This document shows, piece after piece, positions 21,318-33,467 of a stretch of DNA of 64,000 bases (position 1 is the stretch's first letter; each line of letters opens with the position of its first letter). Position numbers and translations under genes: made by a program. The DNA lies in contig JAHYIO010000036.1 in assembly GCA_020543525.1 (NCBI GenBank), positions 186,001 through 250,000 of the forward strand, read 5' to 3'. The notes under the pieces were generated by a model. That model did no database searches. It saw nothing but the letters and a program-made list of their open reading frames with translations, and was not told the DNA's origin. The DNA comes from Coriolopsis trogii (lineage: Eukaryota > Basidiomycota > Agaricomycetes > Polyporales > Polyporaceae).

Positions 21318-21680
21318 ATGTCCGGCCGGTCCCAGTACGCGCGCATCCACAACCGCGATCCGGGCGCGCCCGACCCGCCCCCGCGCACGCTCCGGAAGAA
21401 AGTGAGCCGCGCGCTGAGCGGGCTCGTCTCCGCCGGGCGTAGCAACAAGGACGACGACACCGCGGCCGGTACCGTCCGCCCACCGGCGGTGGAGAAGGGC
21501 GCGTCTCCGTCCTCCTCGAGCGGGCAGGTGGAGAAGGGCGCGTCTCCGTCCTGCTCGAGCGGGCGGGCGGAGAAGAGGGACGGGCGGGCGGAGAGGAGGG
21601 CGGAGAGCGCGGTCGTGAGCTATACGTACCCGCTCTGGAGGGTGGACCCGGTGTTGGTCGGGTGCTTTGTGTGTCTGTGA
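21318..21680 (+). CDS. small hypothetical protein with internal repeat
   Basis: A 120-residue frame starts after a CA-rich leader. The N-terminus (MSGRSQYARIHNRDPGAPDP) is basic and Pro-rich. Residues about 58-83 hold a 13-residue unit, VEKGASPSSSSGQ then VEKGASPSCSSGR, encoded by a 39-nt tandem repeat, followed by a third partial unit starting AEK. The end is VVSYTYPLWRVDPVLVGCFVCL, slightly hydrophobic. No family is recognised. It could be a real small gene, judging by the clean leader and codon bias, or the 5' exon of a spliced gene extending downstream. Confidence 0.4.
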   Translation: MSGRSQYARIHNRDPGAPDPPPRTLRKKVSRALSGLVSAGRSNKDDDTAAGTVRPPAVEKGASPSSSSGQVEKGASPSCSSGRAEKRDGRAERRAESAVVSYTYPLWRVDPVLVGCFVCL

Positions 21681-22439
21681 GCGGGCACTGCGATGCGCGT
21701 TATCGGGCGAGGCGTATCCTGGTCCTGGTCGCCGCTGTTGGTTTTACGTTCAGGAAGAGGAGGCGGGGGGCAGGCTGCGCCGTCGGGGATGTACCTTGTA
21801 TACGTTATCTATTGAACGGACTGAGCTCGTTGACGTACCGTACGTCCTCTTCCGTCCTGTTTTGATTTCCGGATATCTGTCGCCGCTGGGCTGTCGATGC
21901 GCACGTCTCCGTGTGCCATGCCGGACGGGGCACATCGAGGCGAGTGATCCCTTGAAGGAGACATCTGGTGAGCTCGACATACGCGGGTCCGAGTCGTACC
22001 GATCATGTGGCGAACGAGATGTGGCGGCGGCGGCTCAACGTCGACGGTTCTGGACGGGAACGTATGTCTGCGACGGGATCCGTGGATGAGAGGGCGACGA
22101 ACGGAGCGGCCGCGCCCAGTCAGGATGTCTCTCTTGTACGTACAGTGGACGCCACTCGAGTCATGGATATGCGGGGGAAAGAGAGTGTCCGTCGACGGGA
22201 AGCTGGCATTCTGACTGTCGTCTGTGGATCAGCGGTCAGCAAGCCTCACCGTCCCCTCGCGTGCGTTTCACGTCGACGTCTCGCGCACCACACGTCCGAC
22301 ACCTCGAACGGCCGTGCACGCAAAAGGTCTAGCTGTGAGATCATAACGTACACCGAGCGCACCAAAATACAAGACTTCCATTCATCTCTTCGCGAAGAAC
22401 GAACCCGCCCGGACACACGGCGCACGCCCCGGAGAGCGT
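21681..22439. other. intergenic, nothing recognised
   Basis: Short frames on both strands show no motif. The right end should contain the 3' UTR of the glutaredoxin gene. Confidence 0.4.
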
Positions 22440-23278
22440 TCACGACTGCAAGAGCTCCTTGAGCTCCCCGTTCTCGACCATCTCCGTCACGACGTCCAGC
22501 CCGCCGACGAACTCGCCCTTGACGACGAGCTGCGGGAACGTCGGCCAGTTGTTGAGCTCCTTCAGGCCCTGCCGCACGCCCTCGTCCTGCAGGATGTCAA
22601 AGCTCGAGAACTCGACGCCCTGCTCGCGCAGCAGCGCGACGATCCGGCGCGAGAACCCGCACCGGGGCGCGTCCGGGCTCCCCTTCATGAACAGCATCAC
22701 CGTGTCCTTTTGCATGAGCGCGCGGAGCCGCGCGTGCAGCTCCTCCTCGGACTCTTGCCCCGCCATGCTCACGTCGGCGTGTGCGCGGTCGGACTGGGAC
22801 TGGGGGCTGATCGAGGAGGGCGAGCGGGTGTGTTCGGTGATGGCCTTTGTGAGGGCTGGGGCGTCTGCGCCGGATATCCGTCCGAGGAGGGTGTGTCCCT
22901 GTCGGAGGACATGAGCTAAGATGGACAGGAGAGAGAGAGAGGGCGTACCCGGAGGATGACAAACGTTGGGACGGCCTCGACCTCGAACGACTCTGCAATG
23001 TCCGCCTGCGTCTCTGCCTCTACCTGATTGATCCCGTAGCATGACGGTCATGTGAGCGAAAGACGGCACGAAGACAGCAAGACGAGACGGACCTGGAGGA
23101 CGAGCAGCTGCGCGTACTTCTTTGCCAGCTCGAGCACGACCTCGTTCATCTGCTTGCATGGCGCCGCCCACGGTGCCCAGAAGTTGATGAGCGAGACGCG
23201 GTTGAGGTCCTCCGAGAGCAGGCTCTGGAAGTGCTCCGGGGACTGCACTTCGTGGTAGTTGGCGGGGGCGTCTGCCAT
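22440..23278 (-). CDS. GRX4: monothiol glutaredoxin with thioredoxin-like N-terminal domain
   Basis: The exons are 23278-23093, 23023-22949 and 22898-22440, in phase, giving 239 residues. Residues 1-110 form a thioredoxin-like domain (NFWAPWAAPCKQM, VEAVPTFVILR, GHTLLGRISGAD) whose CxxC is reduced to AxxC, as in Grx3/Grx4. After a Ser/Gln linker, residues about 140-239 form the monothiol glutaredoxin domain: VMLFMKGSPDAPRCGFSRR with the active CGFS (Cys167), NNWPTFPQLVVKGEFVGG and a final ENGELKELL. Grx3/4 proteins bind a bridging [2Fe-2S] cluster with glutathione and pass iron status to regulators and iron-using enzymes in cytosol and nucleus. The symbol follows family membership; Grx3 and Grx4 cannot be told apart. 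An ATG at 23293 would add five residues. Confidence 0.92.
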
Positions 23279-24314
23279 CTCTCCTCTCCTCACTTCCTGG
23301 TCTGTTTGGTGTGTGTGGTGTGTGTGGTATGGGCCGAGTGCGATAGGCCGGCGACAAGAGACGGGCGCAGTGCTCAGGGTATCGCAAGATCTACGGACGC
23401 GAGGCCGATGAGGGCAGGAAAGAATGGAGAAGAGGTGCAGGCGAGGGATGGCAGAGGCAGATGACCGTTCGTGCCGTTATCTGATAAGCCCATTCCATGC
23501 GATGATTGCGCCATCCTCTCTATCTTATCTGATACCAACCACTTCGCCTGCGACTCGGAGATACGTGCCGGCATGGCCCGGTCCTCCTCTGCTCACGCCC
23601 TCGACGACTGCTTCCAGGATCCTGAGACACGCCACGGTCACCGACGGGGTCAGAAACACCAGAAGGTCGCCGTCTCAGGGACGGCAGCGTACCAAGCCCG
23701 CTGCGGGGTCGAGGTCGGGTCGGTCCCGCAGCATCCGTCTCTGAGTCGAGCTTCGAAATGCCTAGTACTCTTTGAATAGCAGGGCGTTGGCAACTGATCA
23801 TGACATATGAACTTGTATGGGGGCCTCCTCTTTGACGCAAAGCTCGTCCCCGTCGCCTGAAGGGTGGGTACCATCACCATCGAAACTCACCGCCATCGAC
23901 GACCCTCTTCCCTCCGAACCAAAGGGCGGAAGAGATGCGCGCGAGACGTTCGGTAAACCTGAAGCTATCCGCCGCTCTTTGACTGTTGAGACTCGGAGGT
24001 CGTCCGAGTCTCGGCTTGTGTCGAGCGTCGCAACACTGGCCATGCGAGTGCGGAGGCACCTTACCCGGTACCGTCAGTCGCCCGGCAAGAAGACGGTCGA
24101 TCCGTTCTACAACACCATCCAGCACTGCAGAGGGTACTATCCACAATGCACGGGCACACAGTGACACACAGGCCAAGTGCGACCTTCCAGCTGATGTGCC
24201 TGTAAGATGAGTCGCTTGTCTAGCGGATGGACCGTCTCTGCGACACACCAAGCGATCTGCACCAAGGATTCCTCACCGGTCCGCCCATATCTGTGAGCAG
24301 CCAAGCTGGTCCCC

Positions 24315-24330
24315 GGGGGGGGGGGGGGGG
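24315..24330 (+). repeat. G16 homopolymer
   Basis: There are sixteen G in a row, preceded by CCCC. It is a likely place for length variation or sequencing error and could form a G-rich structure. Confidence 0.8.
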
Positions 24331-24456
24331 ACCAACGTGCAATCACGTCCATTCCCCAGCCCACTGTGGCCACACCCTGTGTCGGCCCGAGAGCCCCAAC
24401 CCAGCCCTAGTAGAATCCCCGCCATCCTACGGTCCCGTCTGGCATTCCCGGAACGC

Positions 24457-24489
24457 CTGCCATTCTGCCATTCTGCCATTCTGCCATTC
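24457..24489 (+). repeat. tandem 8-mer CCATTCTG
   Basis: Three perfect 8-mers plus a variant copy (CCATTCGG) lie end to end. They are followed downstream by short GGTTGC (about 24611-24635) and GGAC (about 24790-24806) tandem runs. Confidence 0.75.
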
Positions 24490-25341
24490 GGTGCCGAACG
24501 GTCGCGGCCAGTGCTTCCCCTGCCCCCAAGTGCCCAAGTGGCTCACAGGATGGTTCGCGGCTCGAGTCCCGGTTCCCACTCGTGCGAGCGCGCGCATGTG
24601 GGACGGGACCGCGGTTGCGGTTGCGGTTGCGGCTGCGCTCGCGCTCGTCCGCCAAACCCCGCCGGAAGCCAGAGGGACCGACGACGATAGCACAGAGCGC
24701 GTTGGCAATGGGTCGACTTGGCCCGTGATCTCGCGCGCTTCACGCTCGGCGACCGACGGAGATCGTCACTCCCGCGCGGCGTCGAACGAACGGACGGACG
24801 GACGGACGACTGTACTTGGGGAGAAGAGGTGCGCTTTGGGACGTCGCGGACGCAAAGACGCACTCACCTGTCCGGGATGCTCAACCTGCTCTTCATATGC
24901 GCCGTGCGCAGACAGCAGATAGCACTCTCGCCAACGCACCGACGTACTCTAGCTCAGAACGTGCAAATGCAACGATGGGGTAGCTCGCCCCGCGGAGGAA
25001 ACTCCCGTGCACGAGGGACGAGGCCGACGCACATCCAACTTCGTGTCGACCCCATATGGACCCCACCCCATCCTAGCCCCCGTCTCTCGGGTCCGTCGTT
25101 CGACTTCAGATGGGAACGGGGGAGGGAGGGGCGATGCGCAGTTTCCCGCGACGACCGTGGCCGTCGAACGCCAGCCCCCGCGCACACGGTATTACACCTC
25201 TCATTCTCAGAACGCACGCCCTTCTCGCGCTGCCATCGAGCGGCGTTCGCCCGTGTCTGGCAACTATGACCACTATGCCCAGAACGCGCCCTACCGTTCC
25301 CCCGTCCCCGGTGCGGTCGAAGTCTCTCGGTGCCGGCTGGA

Positions 25342-25353
25342 GGGGGGGGGGGG
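25342..25353 (+). repeat. G12 homopolymer
   Basis: A run of twelve G follows CTGGA. It is the second long G run in the same intergenic region. Confidence 0.75.
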
Positions 25354-25778
25354 CGCGGTGGGAGCAGGGATACGTTACACGCACTCTATCATGATCTTGG
25401 GATCCCTCGCCTCCCACGCCGTGCTGGCCCGCGTCCAGCTGTCATAGACGACGACGCAAATAACCCGGGCGTGTGTGCACTCGATTCAGAGAAGCCCGGG
25501 CTCGTCGCCACTCGCACAGAGATGCGCGCGCGTCCGGGGTAGGGGAGAGGGGGGGCGACCACTGACCACGGCTCAGCGATCTCCGGGACATACACACCCG
25601 GATTCGCACATGCGCAGGGGACGGGAATCCAGGGTCCAGGTCCGTCATAGATGGATCGCGGTTCGATGTATCTTCCAACGTATTCAAGATGCAAATACAT
25701 CCGTACGTACCCATACCGCACCTCGAGTGCCCACGGCTGGAGCGCCAAGGAGCACCATGCAGCATCTGGAGCAGGCAA

Positions 25779-28700
25779 TTAAGGATGCGAATCCAGCCAG
25801 GCCGCCACACGCTCGATGAGATCTGCCTTCTTGCCGGAGACGGGCTCGCTCTTGCTCTTGAGGAAGTCCTGTGATGAACAGACCATGTCAGCGACCCGCT
25901 GCGCAATCTGCACAGTAAGGCGACGAGGGTAGTTTCCAGTAACGAGCGCGGATACGAGGGTCGTGGATCTTGGGGACAGCATAGTGCTTCGCCCGACGGG
26001 GACACTGTCGTGTACACCGCGGAGTTAAACTGGCACCTTGGGCCCCTTGGCAATCGGCAGGGCCGAATGCTGCGCGGGCTTAGCGATGCAACGTCGATGT
26101 GCCCGCCATCTTGAAATCGCCACATGAACGAGCGGGAAGCAGACACATACCTTGAGCTGGTCGACACGGAGCTGTAGACAAAAAGGGAACAAGTCAGCAG
26201 GGCCATTCGCATACGACACACCGGGAAGTAGCGCGGGGCGCGATCGTGCGGGGATGCGCTCATGCACACCCGGGCATCCCGGGCCCCCATACATAGACGG
26301 TGGGAGTGCGTGTCTGCCGATGGGGAGGTACTCACCTTGCCAAGCGCACCTGCCTCGTACTTGCTGCGAATCTCGGCCTCGTCGACGGTCACGTCCTGTG
26401 TCGCGTATATACCGCAATTGGGCAATGCCCGTCCGGCCCCGCGGTCAGGCACGCTAGATGCTACGGAAGTGGCGCATGGATACTCACCGCTTTCCTCTTT
26501 GACCCAGCGAGGGTGGTGGCGACAATGTTTGCCGATTCGTCCTCCGCGAGGGCTTGCTTCCACGCCTTCATCAGCTGGCCTGCTCGCTGTGACGCACGAC
26601 GGCACGGCGACAAAGAAAGGTTCCATAGGGTTGGGAGGCGAGCGGGAGGACGGTTTTCCCTATTACGTGAATACTGGTTTGAATGGTGGGCAGGAATAGG
26701 TCCTCACCTTGTGTATCATATCGTATTTCGGTTGCGTAAGATCCTCAAAGGCCTCTGGATCGAATTCTTCGCGGAAAGCACTGGCTTCGAGTTGCGCGTT
26801 GTGATAGGCAAGTGCTGGAAACGGTAACATGGGAAAAATTGCCGTAATTTGTGAGCGCGCGATAGTAGGACGAGGGATATACGTCGGCAGCTGCTCACCA
26901 GGATTCGGATAGGAGTCGGGTGGATACGATCCGTTCTTAACGTTCAACTTGTCAATCCACTTGCGCGCAGCATCCTTGACTTCATCGGAGGCTGCGATCC
27001 AAGGTAAATTTCCGTAGTCACCGAAGAGAAGGTTGCAGGCGGGGAGATAGCGGGTCAGATGAGTCAAAGTATTGCGGTATGCACCTGTGAGCTCGTGACA
27101 GTCATGAGGAAACGATGTCTCACCTCGGAAGCCCCTCTCCACTGGTGCGGCCCGGATGTCATCGGCGAATGGCAGGGGGATAAGATGGAAACCTGGTGGC
27201 TCTCTCCAGCCGCTCTCATCCACTTTCTCTTCCTGGATGACATGTACAGTCAGTACCATCATCACATGGCTCGGGGCATGCACCGGAGCCCTGAAGGCGA
27301 GCTTCCAAGCGGGGGTATATTGGAGATAACTCAGGGGAAAGCATACCTGCGGAAGCATGGCGCAGAAAATTGGAGACGAGTTGCGGCGCGTCAGGGCGAG
27401 AACGATCGCAATCTTCTTCTTGTTGATCATCGTTCGAAGCAATGCGGTGAATGTGCGCTTGCTCCCAGAGTATGTCTAGCACCACCACCCCGCAAAATTT
27501 TCAGGAACAATGCTGGAACTCAGATGGACTGCGACCGAGCGTCAGATGCAGAGGGCGTACCATCTCGTCGGGATAGATGAAGAAAGAATGCTTGATATTG
27601 TCTTCGAAGGCAAGGTCCTTGCGGCTCTTGAATCCAAGGAGCTTGATCCCTAACCATACGGTCAGCTGAACGCTCGGCGTGCGTCCGGGATGGGTACATA
27701 CCAGGTTCGAGTCCAAGCGTTCGGAACGAACGAACCTCATCTGCTGTGTAGAACACCCGAGACCCGAGCGGCACCGAACGCGTCCCTGTATCCGATTCCT
27801 TCGTCGTCTCCCCGCCATCCTCTTCAGCATCAGCCGACGGGGCGCCGAGATCCATCCCAAACAGGATATGTGCTTTGTCTGCTGGTGCGTCGATTTCCTA
27901 CGGCGTACAAGATTATTGATCAGGTGTGACAGTGACAGGCCTATTCTCACCTCGTCGACATAAGACGTACGAGAATTGACGACTTCCATCCTATCTCCGA
28001 GGTCTGCAAAATAGCGGCAGGCTCCTCTCTTCTGCTCAGTTATCAAACCATACCTGGGATACCATATGGTTAGTTCCTCCTACTAGGGCACAGTGATAAG
28101 CTTGGTGAACAGTTTACCCTTTCACGCCGATGGTAAAGTCAGGTGCCAAAGTGAGCGGTATACTGAATAGAGCTCTCTTTGGCACTTCGTGGAACCGCAT
28201 CTGGGCGAGCAACTCTTCGATTCGGCCTATTGATATCGACTCGGGCAACATGGGGGCCTCTCCGTCATCTCCCAGGTCGTCGGAGTCGGTTATGTTAGTC
28301 GCCAGGAGCACTGACTTGCGTCGGCGTCGCTGTCGTCAGTCGCATTGAGCTTACTGTAGGAAATGGCAAACGTACTGAGTAGAATCTACTTGGATCGAAT
28401 GGTTTCTCTTCGGTGCTGATGAAGAACGGTTCCACTGTCACACCTGCTTGAACGAGATCCTGAATGAAAAGCTTCATCACTATCCTCGTTGTGGTTCCGC
28501 GTGAAAATGGACTCACTATAAGATTCGTTCGTGCGGACGTAATCAGTCGGCTACTTGCTGAGCCAGGATGTGGGTTGTCCTCGTCAGTAATGAAGAATAT
28601 GCGTTTCGTCGCTGTCTTTGGCGGGCTGCATCCAGGCCAGTAAGACGGTGCTAAAAGCGAGGGCATACAGCTCGCTTACCCATCGCGGATCACCCAATTG

Positions 28701-29414
28701 CAGCTTGTGAAGACATCCCCAACAGGTATGCGCTTGTCCTTCAGTGGCGGAAACGTCTCGCCAAGCTTCTCTGGCTGTTCTCGCGCCTCTATAGTACGCG
28801 TATTAGCATCTCATTCCCAGATTTTGGTCAAGGATACAGCAAGAAACTACAGGTGCGAGGGCTAACCATCCTGTCCACGCATACACCGATCCTATGTACT
28901 TCACGTGTGGGGCGTACTTACCGTCCAACAGTTGCGCCAGTTCCATGACCTTGGGTGCATCCACAGTGGCAATGGGCTGATAAACGAATGTTCCCTTCTT
29001 GATATCCGCACCAGGGGTCCCACTCTCGTTTCGTCTTGTCTGTCGCCACTCGCCATATTGACGCCCAGACTTCGGAGTAGTCAAGGGACTGGACTCACCG
29101 TATTGAAGAGCATGATGCCGACCGCGTCGTTGGGTCCTACCAGCACCTTCCTCTTCTGTATCTGCATGGCAGCCTCAAGCGCTGTGAAGAGCTTGCATGT
29201 CTGCACATCTTCGTAGCGTGAATCCTCGTACAACTCGAGCATGGAAGGTGAACAGTCAATGCAGAAAAGGATCACGTCTCTCTTGCCTTCATACAGCTAT
29301 AGCATATATATCTCAGTCACAAGTAATCAATGATTTTCCACAACTCACAGAGGTATCCTGAAGCTCTTCGTCCTCATCGTCATCGAGCTTGTTCCAGTCC
29401 TCGAAGGGCGCCAT
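25779..29414 (-). CDS. KU70: Ku70, DNA end-binding subunit (ATP-dependent DNA helicase II subunit 1)
   Basis: The start is ATG 29414 (MAPFEDWNKLDDDEDEE) and the stop is at 25779-25781, with more than a dozen short exons. In order they give an acidic N-terminus; the vWA domain (RDVILFCIDCSPSMLEL, NDAVGIMLFNT, RIFFITDEDNPHPGS); the barrel/DNA-ring region (PLTLAPDFTIGVKGYGLI, SRVFYTADEVRSF, LLGFKSRKDLA, HSFFIYPDE, SSPIFCAMLPQ); the C-terminal arm (RKWIDKLNVKN, AFREEFDPEAFEDL); and a terminal SAP domain (DFLKSKSEPVSGKKADLIE, RVAAWLDSHP). Ku70 pairs with Ku80 to bind double-strand ends in non-homologous end joining and at telomeres. It is divergent from the PTPA gene, with 726 bases between the two ATGs. 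Several internal exon edges are approximate. Confidence 0.93.
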
Positions 29415-30140
29415 AGACTTAATCCGTGCTTGGTGTCTTCCGAAATCGTCGCTTGTATGGGCTCACAACCAGTCTCAAGCAGCCCCAGAAACGTACTGTT
29501 GCAAGTTCGAGTGCTCGTCTGTTGTCGGTGACAAAACAGAGGAATGTCAGATGATGATGCCAGTCAGAGAGGCGGAGCCGCGACTGCAGTGTGGTTAGAC
29601 GCTGATCGCGACGCGTCTGTACACGTGACTTGGATATGGGCCGCGCTACCGTGACCATGTTTGGGTACTACGCCAACCAGTGCCGGTTAGAGTTGATAGT
29701 TTCTCTCCCCCACCCAAACTTGCCTCGTGTCTTGCCCTTGGTGACTGCTTTGACAAGGGAGCTCGCATCCATTTACGCAATCTGTCGTATCGTGTGGTAC
29801 GCAGGCACATTCAGTTGTTGCATACTTCAAGTTAGCTTATGTGCTTGCGATTGTCGACAGTGGCTGGTCAATAGACGTCTCTCAGGTCAGATTGCAGCAA
29901 GGTTTCCACGACTACAGACGCTTGATTGACGTTTTACAGACGCCCCCTAGACGTTCCTCCATATCGCGCTGCCGAAACGGTCAGGCGACGCATCTTGCTT
30001 ACTCTTACAACTACTTAGTGAGAATCTCTCTTCCCTTGTTGGCCATCGAGGACGAAGTAAACTGACATTTTGCTCCCTACCAGCTGCTACTGCCTGTACG
30101 TCACAAGAAACGGTTTACTCACTCGCACGCGCGCGACCAC
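29415..30140. promoter_or_regulatory. divergent promoter region, Ku70/PTPA
   Basis: These 726 bases lie between two divergent start codons. No coding motif was seen. A pyrimidine-rich stretch (about 29700-29740) may be part of the core promoter, but no specific factor site is claimed. Confidence 0.5.
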
Positions 30141-31726
30141 ATGGCCTTGCCACCTTTACGAGAAATCGCGCCTTCCAGCCTCGACCCCGGAGACGTGCCC
30201 GTCCTTCGAATCAAGACGGATGTCGACGTCGAGATATGGAAGCACACTCGCGGTTACCAGGATTATGGTCTCTTCCTCCGCCGCCTGGCCGAGGCGGTCG
30301 TTGGCCACTCGCTGCCGTACGAGGACTCCGAGCCTGACAAGGTTCGTCCAAACCTTCCCTCAGGGTCCTCGTCTGCCCTGACGGAAATAGTTGGCAGCTG
30401 ACAGATGTGCCTCCGTTGGCTCACAGGGCGTCGTTGCGGTCGTCTGCATGCTCGACAAGCTCGACAGCTGGATCGATGAGATTCCGCCGTTGCCCACGCC
30501 TCAGCGTTTTGGTAACTTGGCGTTCAGAACGTGGGGAAAGCGATTGGAAGAGGTAAGGGAGTTGAGCGGTCGTAATGAAGGGATGTGACGTACTCATGCC
30601 GTTCTCTTCCCTGCGCATGCACACGTGTGCCGCACCTCCGACCTCTGTGGTGTCCCGTGGTTACGTGGTGCAGGAGTCCCGCAGTCTACTGCAGACGCTA
30701 CTCCCCGATGCTCTGCATTCGACCATTCCATTCATCGAGCCGTACCTTCTCACTTCTTTTGGCTCGTTCACGCGCATGGACTATGGAACTGGGCACGAGA
30801 CGTCGTTCGCACTGTTCTTGTTGTGTCTGGCGCTCGTACGGTACTTCATACCCGAGCCCCGAGTCGAGAGACAGGTCGTGCTCGTCGTCTTTGTCCGGTA
30901 TATGCGCCTGTGCTGGCGGCTGCAAGATGTGTACAAGCTCGAACCCGCAGGCAGTCATGGCGTGTGGGGCCTGGACGATTACTCCTTCTTATCTTACATA
31001 TTCGGGAGTGCGCAGCTGAGAGGTGAGCGGCCTACATCGCTGACAGAGATTGTGAGTGACTCGTATTGACATCCGCAGACCAGCGAGATATTCCTGTCAA
31101 TGCCGTCCTCCGTCCCCCGCTGCCTCCGACCAATCTCTACTTCATGTCGATTATGCGGATCCATGAAGTCAAGTCAGGACCGTTCCACGAGCATTCATCG
31201 CAGTTATACTCGATTGCCACCGGAGTGCAATACTGGGCGAAGGTTCACAGCGGCCTCTTCAAGATGTATGAGGTGGGTTGTCATATCCGAGCGCTCCGTG
31301 GTAACACCATCGGCCACTGACCGATCGTCCATGCAGGCGGAGGTCTTGGGAAAACGTGTCGTGGTGCAGCACATCCCACTTGGGGGGCTTCTCGAGTGGA
31401 ACATGCCCCAGGACCAGTCTCAACATACGGCAGTAACCGCTCTCCCCTCTAGTCTAGCGTCGTACACTGCCGTCCCGCGTACAACGTATCCTGCCACTTC
31501 TGGTCTCAGGGACCCAACAACGTTTTCTCCAGGCGTCGCTCTTGCGGGATATCCTGGGGCGACAGGGTATCCGCAGCGTTCCTCCGGAAGTGGAATTCTA
31601 CCGGCTCGTATGCCTCTGGGACCGTTGGCAAGCACTACACTCCGGCCAGCGTCCAGGCTAGATGGACATTCGGGCGTCCGCGAACCCAACTGGGACAGGC
31701 AAAGACGAGAAGAAGACGCAGCATAG
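30141..31726 (+). CDS. RRD2: PTPA, protein phosphatase 2A activator (peptidyl-prolyl isomerase)
   Basis: The exons are 30141-30341, 30427-30552, 30674-31022, 31079-31272 and 31337-31726; phases fit and give 419 residues. Conserved PTPA text is clear: the lid region, LDSWIDEIPPLPTPQRFGN, FRTWGKRLEE, FGSFTRMDYGTGHETSF, PAGSHGVWGLDDYSFLSYIF, YFMSIMRIHEVKSGPFHEHS and HIPLGGLLEW. The protein is an ATP-dependent activator of PP2A catalytic subunits with prolyl isomerase activity. After GLLEW, where many homologues end soon, there is a tail of about 100 residues rich in Ser, Pro, Gly and Thr. The RRD1/RRD2 choice is uncertain; the tail-bearing form is usual for one fungal branch. Confidence 0.93.
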
Positions 31727-33467
31727 GTTGGTAAGATATGTGCTCAGGAAAATGTATCATACGCGTGCGTGTAGCTCTACTGTACAGTCGGAACTTGTGA
31801 CTGATATTGATGAGTGTCTACTGACTCACTATCGCTTTTTTCCATCCTCCGAGGCTTCGTCGGAGACACATGACTCGCCATGAGCAAGAACGGTGTATGT
31901 GAATACCGTACTGGTACAGAGGCAGTGACAGAAGTTCATTTCAGTCCTTACTTGAGCCCGCGCTCGGATCTCGGGACGGTCTCTTCGATTCCGGCGCACT
32001 GCTAAACTCTAGCGAGTCAGTCCCACCTTGAGTCCATGTTTACTGCTGTGCTCAATGCCAGGGTCGCTAAGATGAGCGCATCTGAATGAATGATGTACTG
32101 CCGCCGCACGGGCCATATGGTGGCGAGGACCGGGCGATTGTCGGAAGGGAAGCCTACCAGAGCACTTTCCAAGTGAGGAAGGTGAGCACAGGATCGGGAG
32201 ATGCCGGAGTCTGTGATTGGTCGAGGGCCGATGCGGTAATCGATGGAAGAAAAAGTCAAATGCCGGGCGCCCGAGGCCTCGTCCGTTCGTCTTTCGCCCT
32301 CTCCCCCCTCTCGCCCTCGCTGCTCTCGTCCACCGCGCACAGAACATCGCTACCGCACCCACCCCGTCCAGGGAGACCTACCGTCCACGCGCGTCGTTTT
32401 GCTTCTCGAGCTGCGACGCACGACCTGGCCACGCCATCATTTTTGACCAAGCGAGAAACGACGACCTCCGTCTGTTGACCCTCGAGTGAGTATTTTCACC
32501 TTTCGCGTCATCATGCCTCATCGCACCATTCCGGTCGAGGCCCGCACGTAAGACTTGGTTATTGCGCAGCCTTGAGTTGCCAGATGCGGGGCACGAGATG
32601 CTCTAACTGTATGTGGATGCTTCTTTTGTGGGGAGACCGTGGACGCTGTCTTCGACGTCGTGGCCCACACGAGGTGATCGCCCTCACTTATAGCTCGTGG
32701 TTTATGAGCCATTCCACCATCGAAGGCATCTCCTAGTCTCTCCGGGACACGTTGTGTCCGTTACATTTTCCGCGCTGTCATAACGAGCCCAGGGATATGC
32801 TTCGTGCTCTGCGATGACGTATCGACTTTGACTGGAAGCAACGCTCCTTTGTCTGCGCGTCGTACAACACCACCACTCATCTCTGTGCATTGAGCAAAGC
32901 TGCTTTCGCTCACCGCGGAAAAGCAGGCAGCCTATATAAACATAACCTCTACATATCTTGGTTGCCGTGGAATGTTCTCGTCAAAGGCGGGGCCAGTCAC
33001 TGACGTATCTTCCTTCCAGGTGGTCATCTGTTCGTGGTATGTATACAACAATGTGTGGCAGGGACCTCTTTTGACCAGTCTTCAGGAGAACCTCCTTGAC
33101 AGGACTCTAGCACATCACATTTGCAACAACACTCGCCGGACTCTCCAGTGTCCTGTTCCCTTTCTCCATCTCCTCTCTTTGCCTACAGCTCTCTAGCCCT
33201 TTAAGCTCGTCCTCGCTTCAGGGAGCGAGGATCTCACCCCCGGCTGAAGGAAGCCTTATAGTTACCGTCCCTATCCCGCCCGGCTCGTCATCGCGACCGC
33301 GGCGGTAGGCTCGGTAATTCGGGTTCCGCATACACCCAATCAAAACGACTATTTTCCCTTCCCTCCGGGAAAGTCCCTTACCCATCAGATTTCAGCCGAC
33401 CACAAACGGCCAAGCCATAGATCAAGACTTAGAATTTCACGGTTCGCCGGACTCTACTGAACGACGA
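31727..33467. other. intergenic and ornithine decarboxylase upstream region
   Basis: No coding region was recognised. A TATATAAA at 32933-32940 lies 528 bases before the ornithine decarboxylase ATG. This suggests a long 5' leader of about 490 bases with several upstream ATGs (for example at 32971), or an unrecognised leader intron. Confidence 0.45.
32933..32940 (+). promoter_or_regulatory. TATA-like box, possible ODC promoter
   Basis: TATATAAA is followed by a CT-rich tract ending near 33190, a usual order for fungal core promoters. Assignment to the decarboxylase gene is inferred from position only. Confidence 0.4.

Larger units (their letters stand above)
23279..25778. other. 2.5-kb intergenic region, low-complexity, no gene recognised
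   Basis: Frames of 100-230 codons occur, but they overlap on several frames and are Arg/Pro/Ser-rich with no motif. A frame at 23817-24164 has a more protein-like Ser/Arg text but no recognisable family. The region carries a 16-base G run, an 8-mer tandem repeat, GGTTGC and GGAC short repeats, and a 12-base G run. Confidence 0.45.

Noticed and set aside
25442..26626. A 394-codon minus-strand open frame
   Set aside because: It runs out of frame through the terminal Ku70 exons and introns; the Ku70 SAP and arm motifs are in another frame.
27690..27720. A tRNA B-box-like GGTTCGAGTCC
   Set aside because: It lies inside a Ku70 exon encoding LGLEPG and no A box or acceptor stem fits around it.
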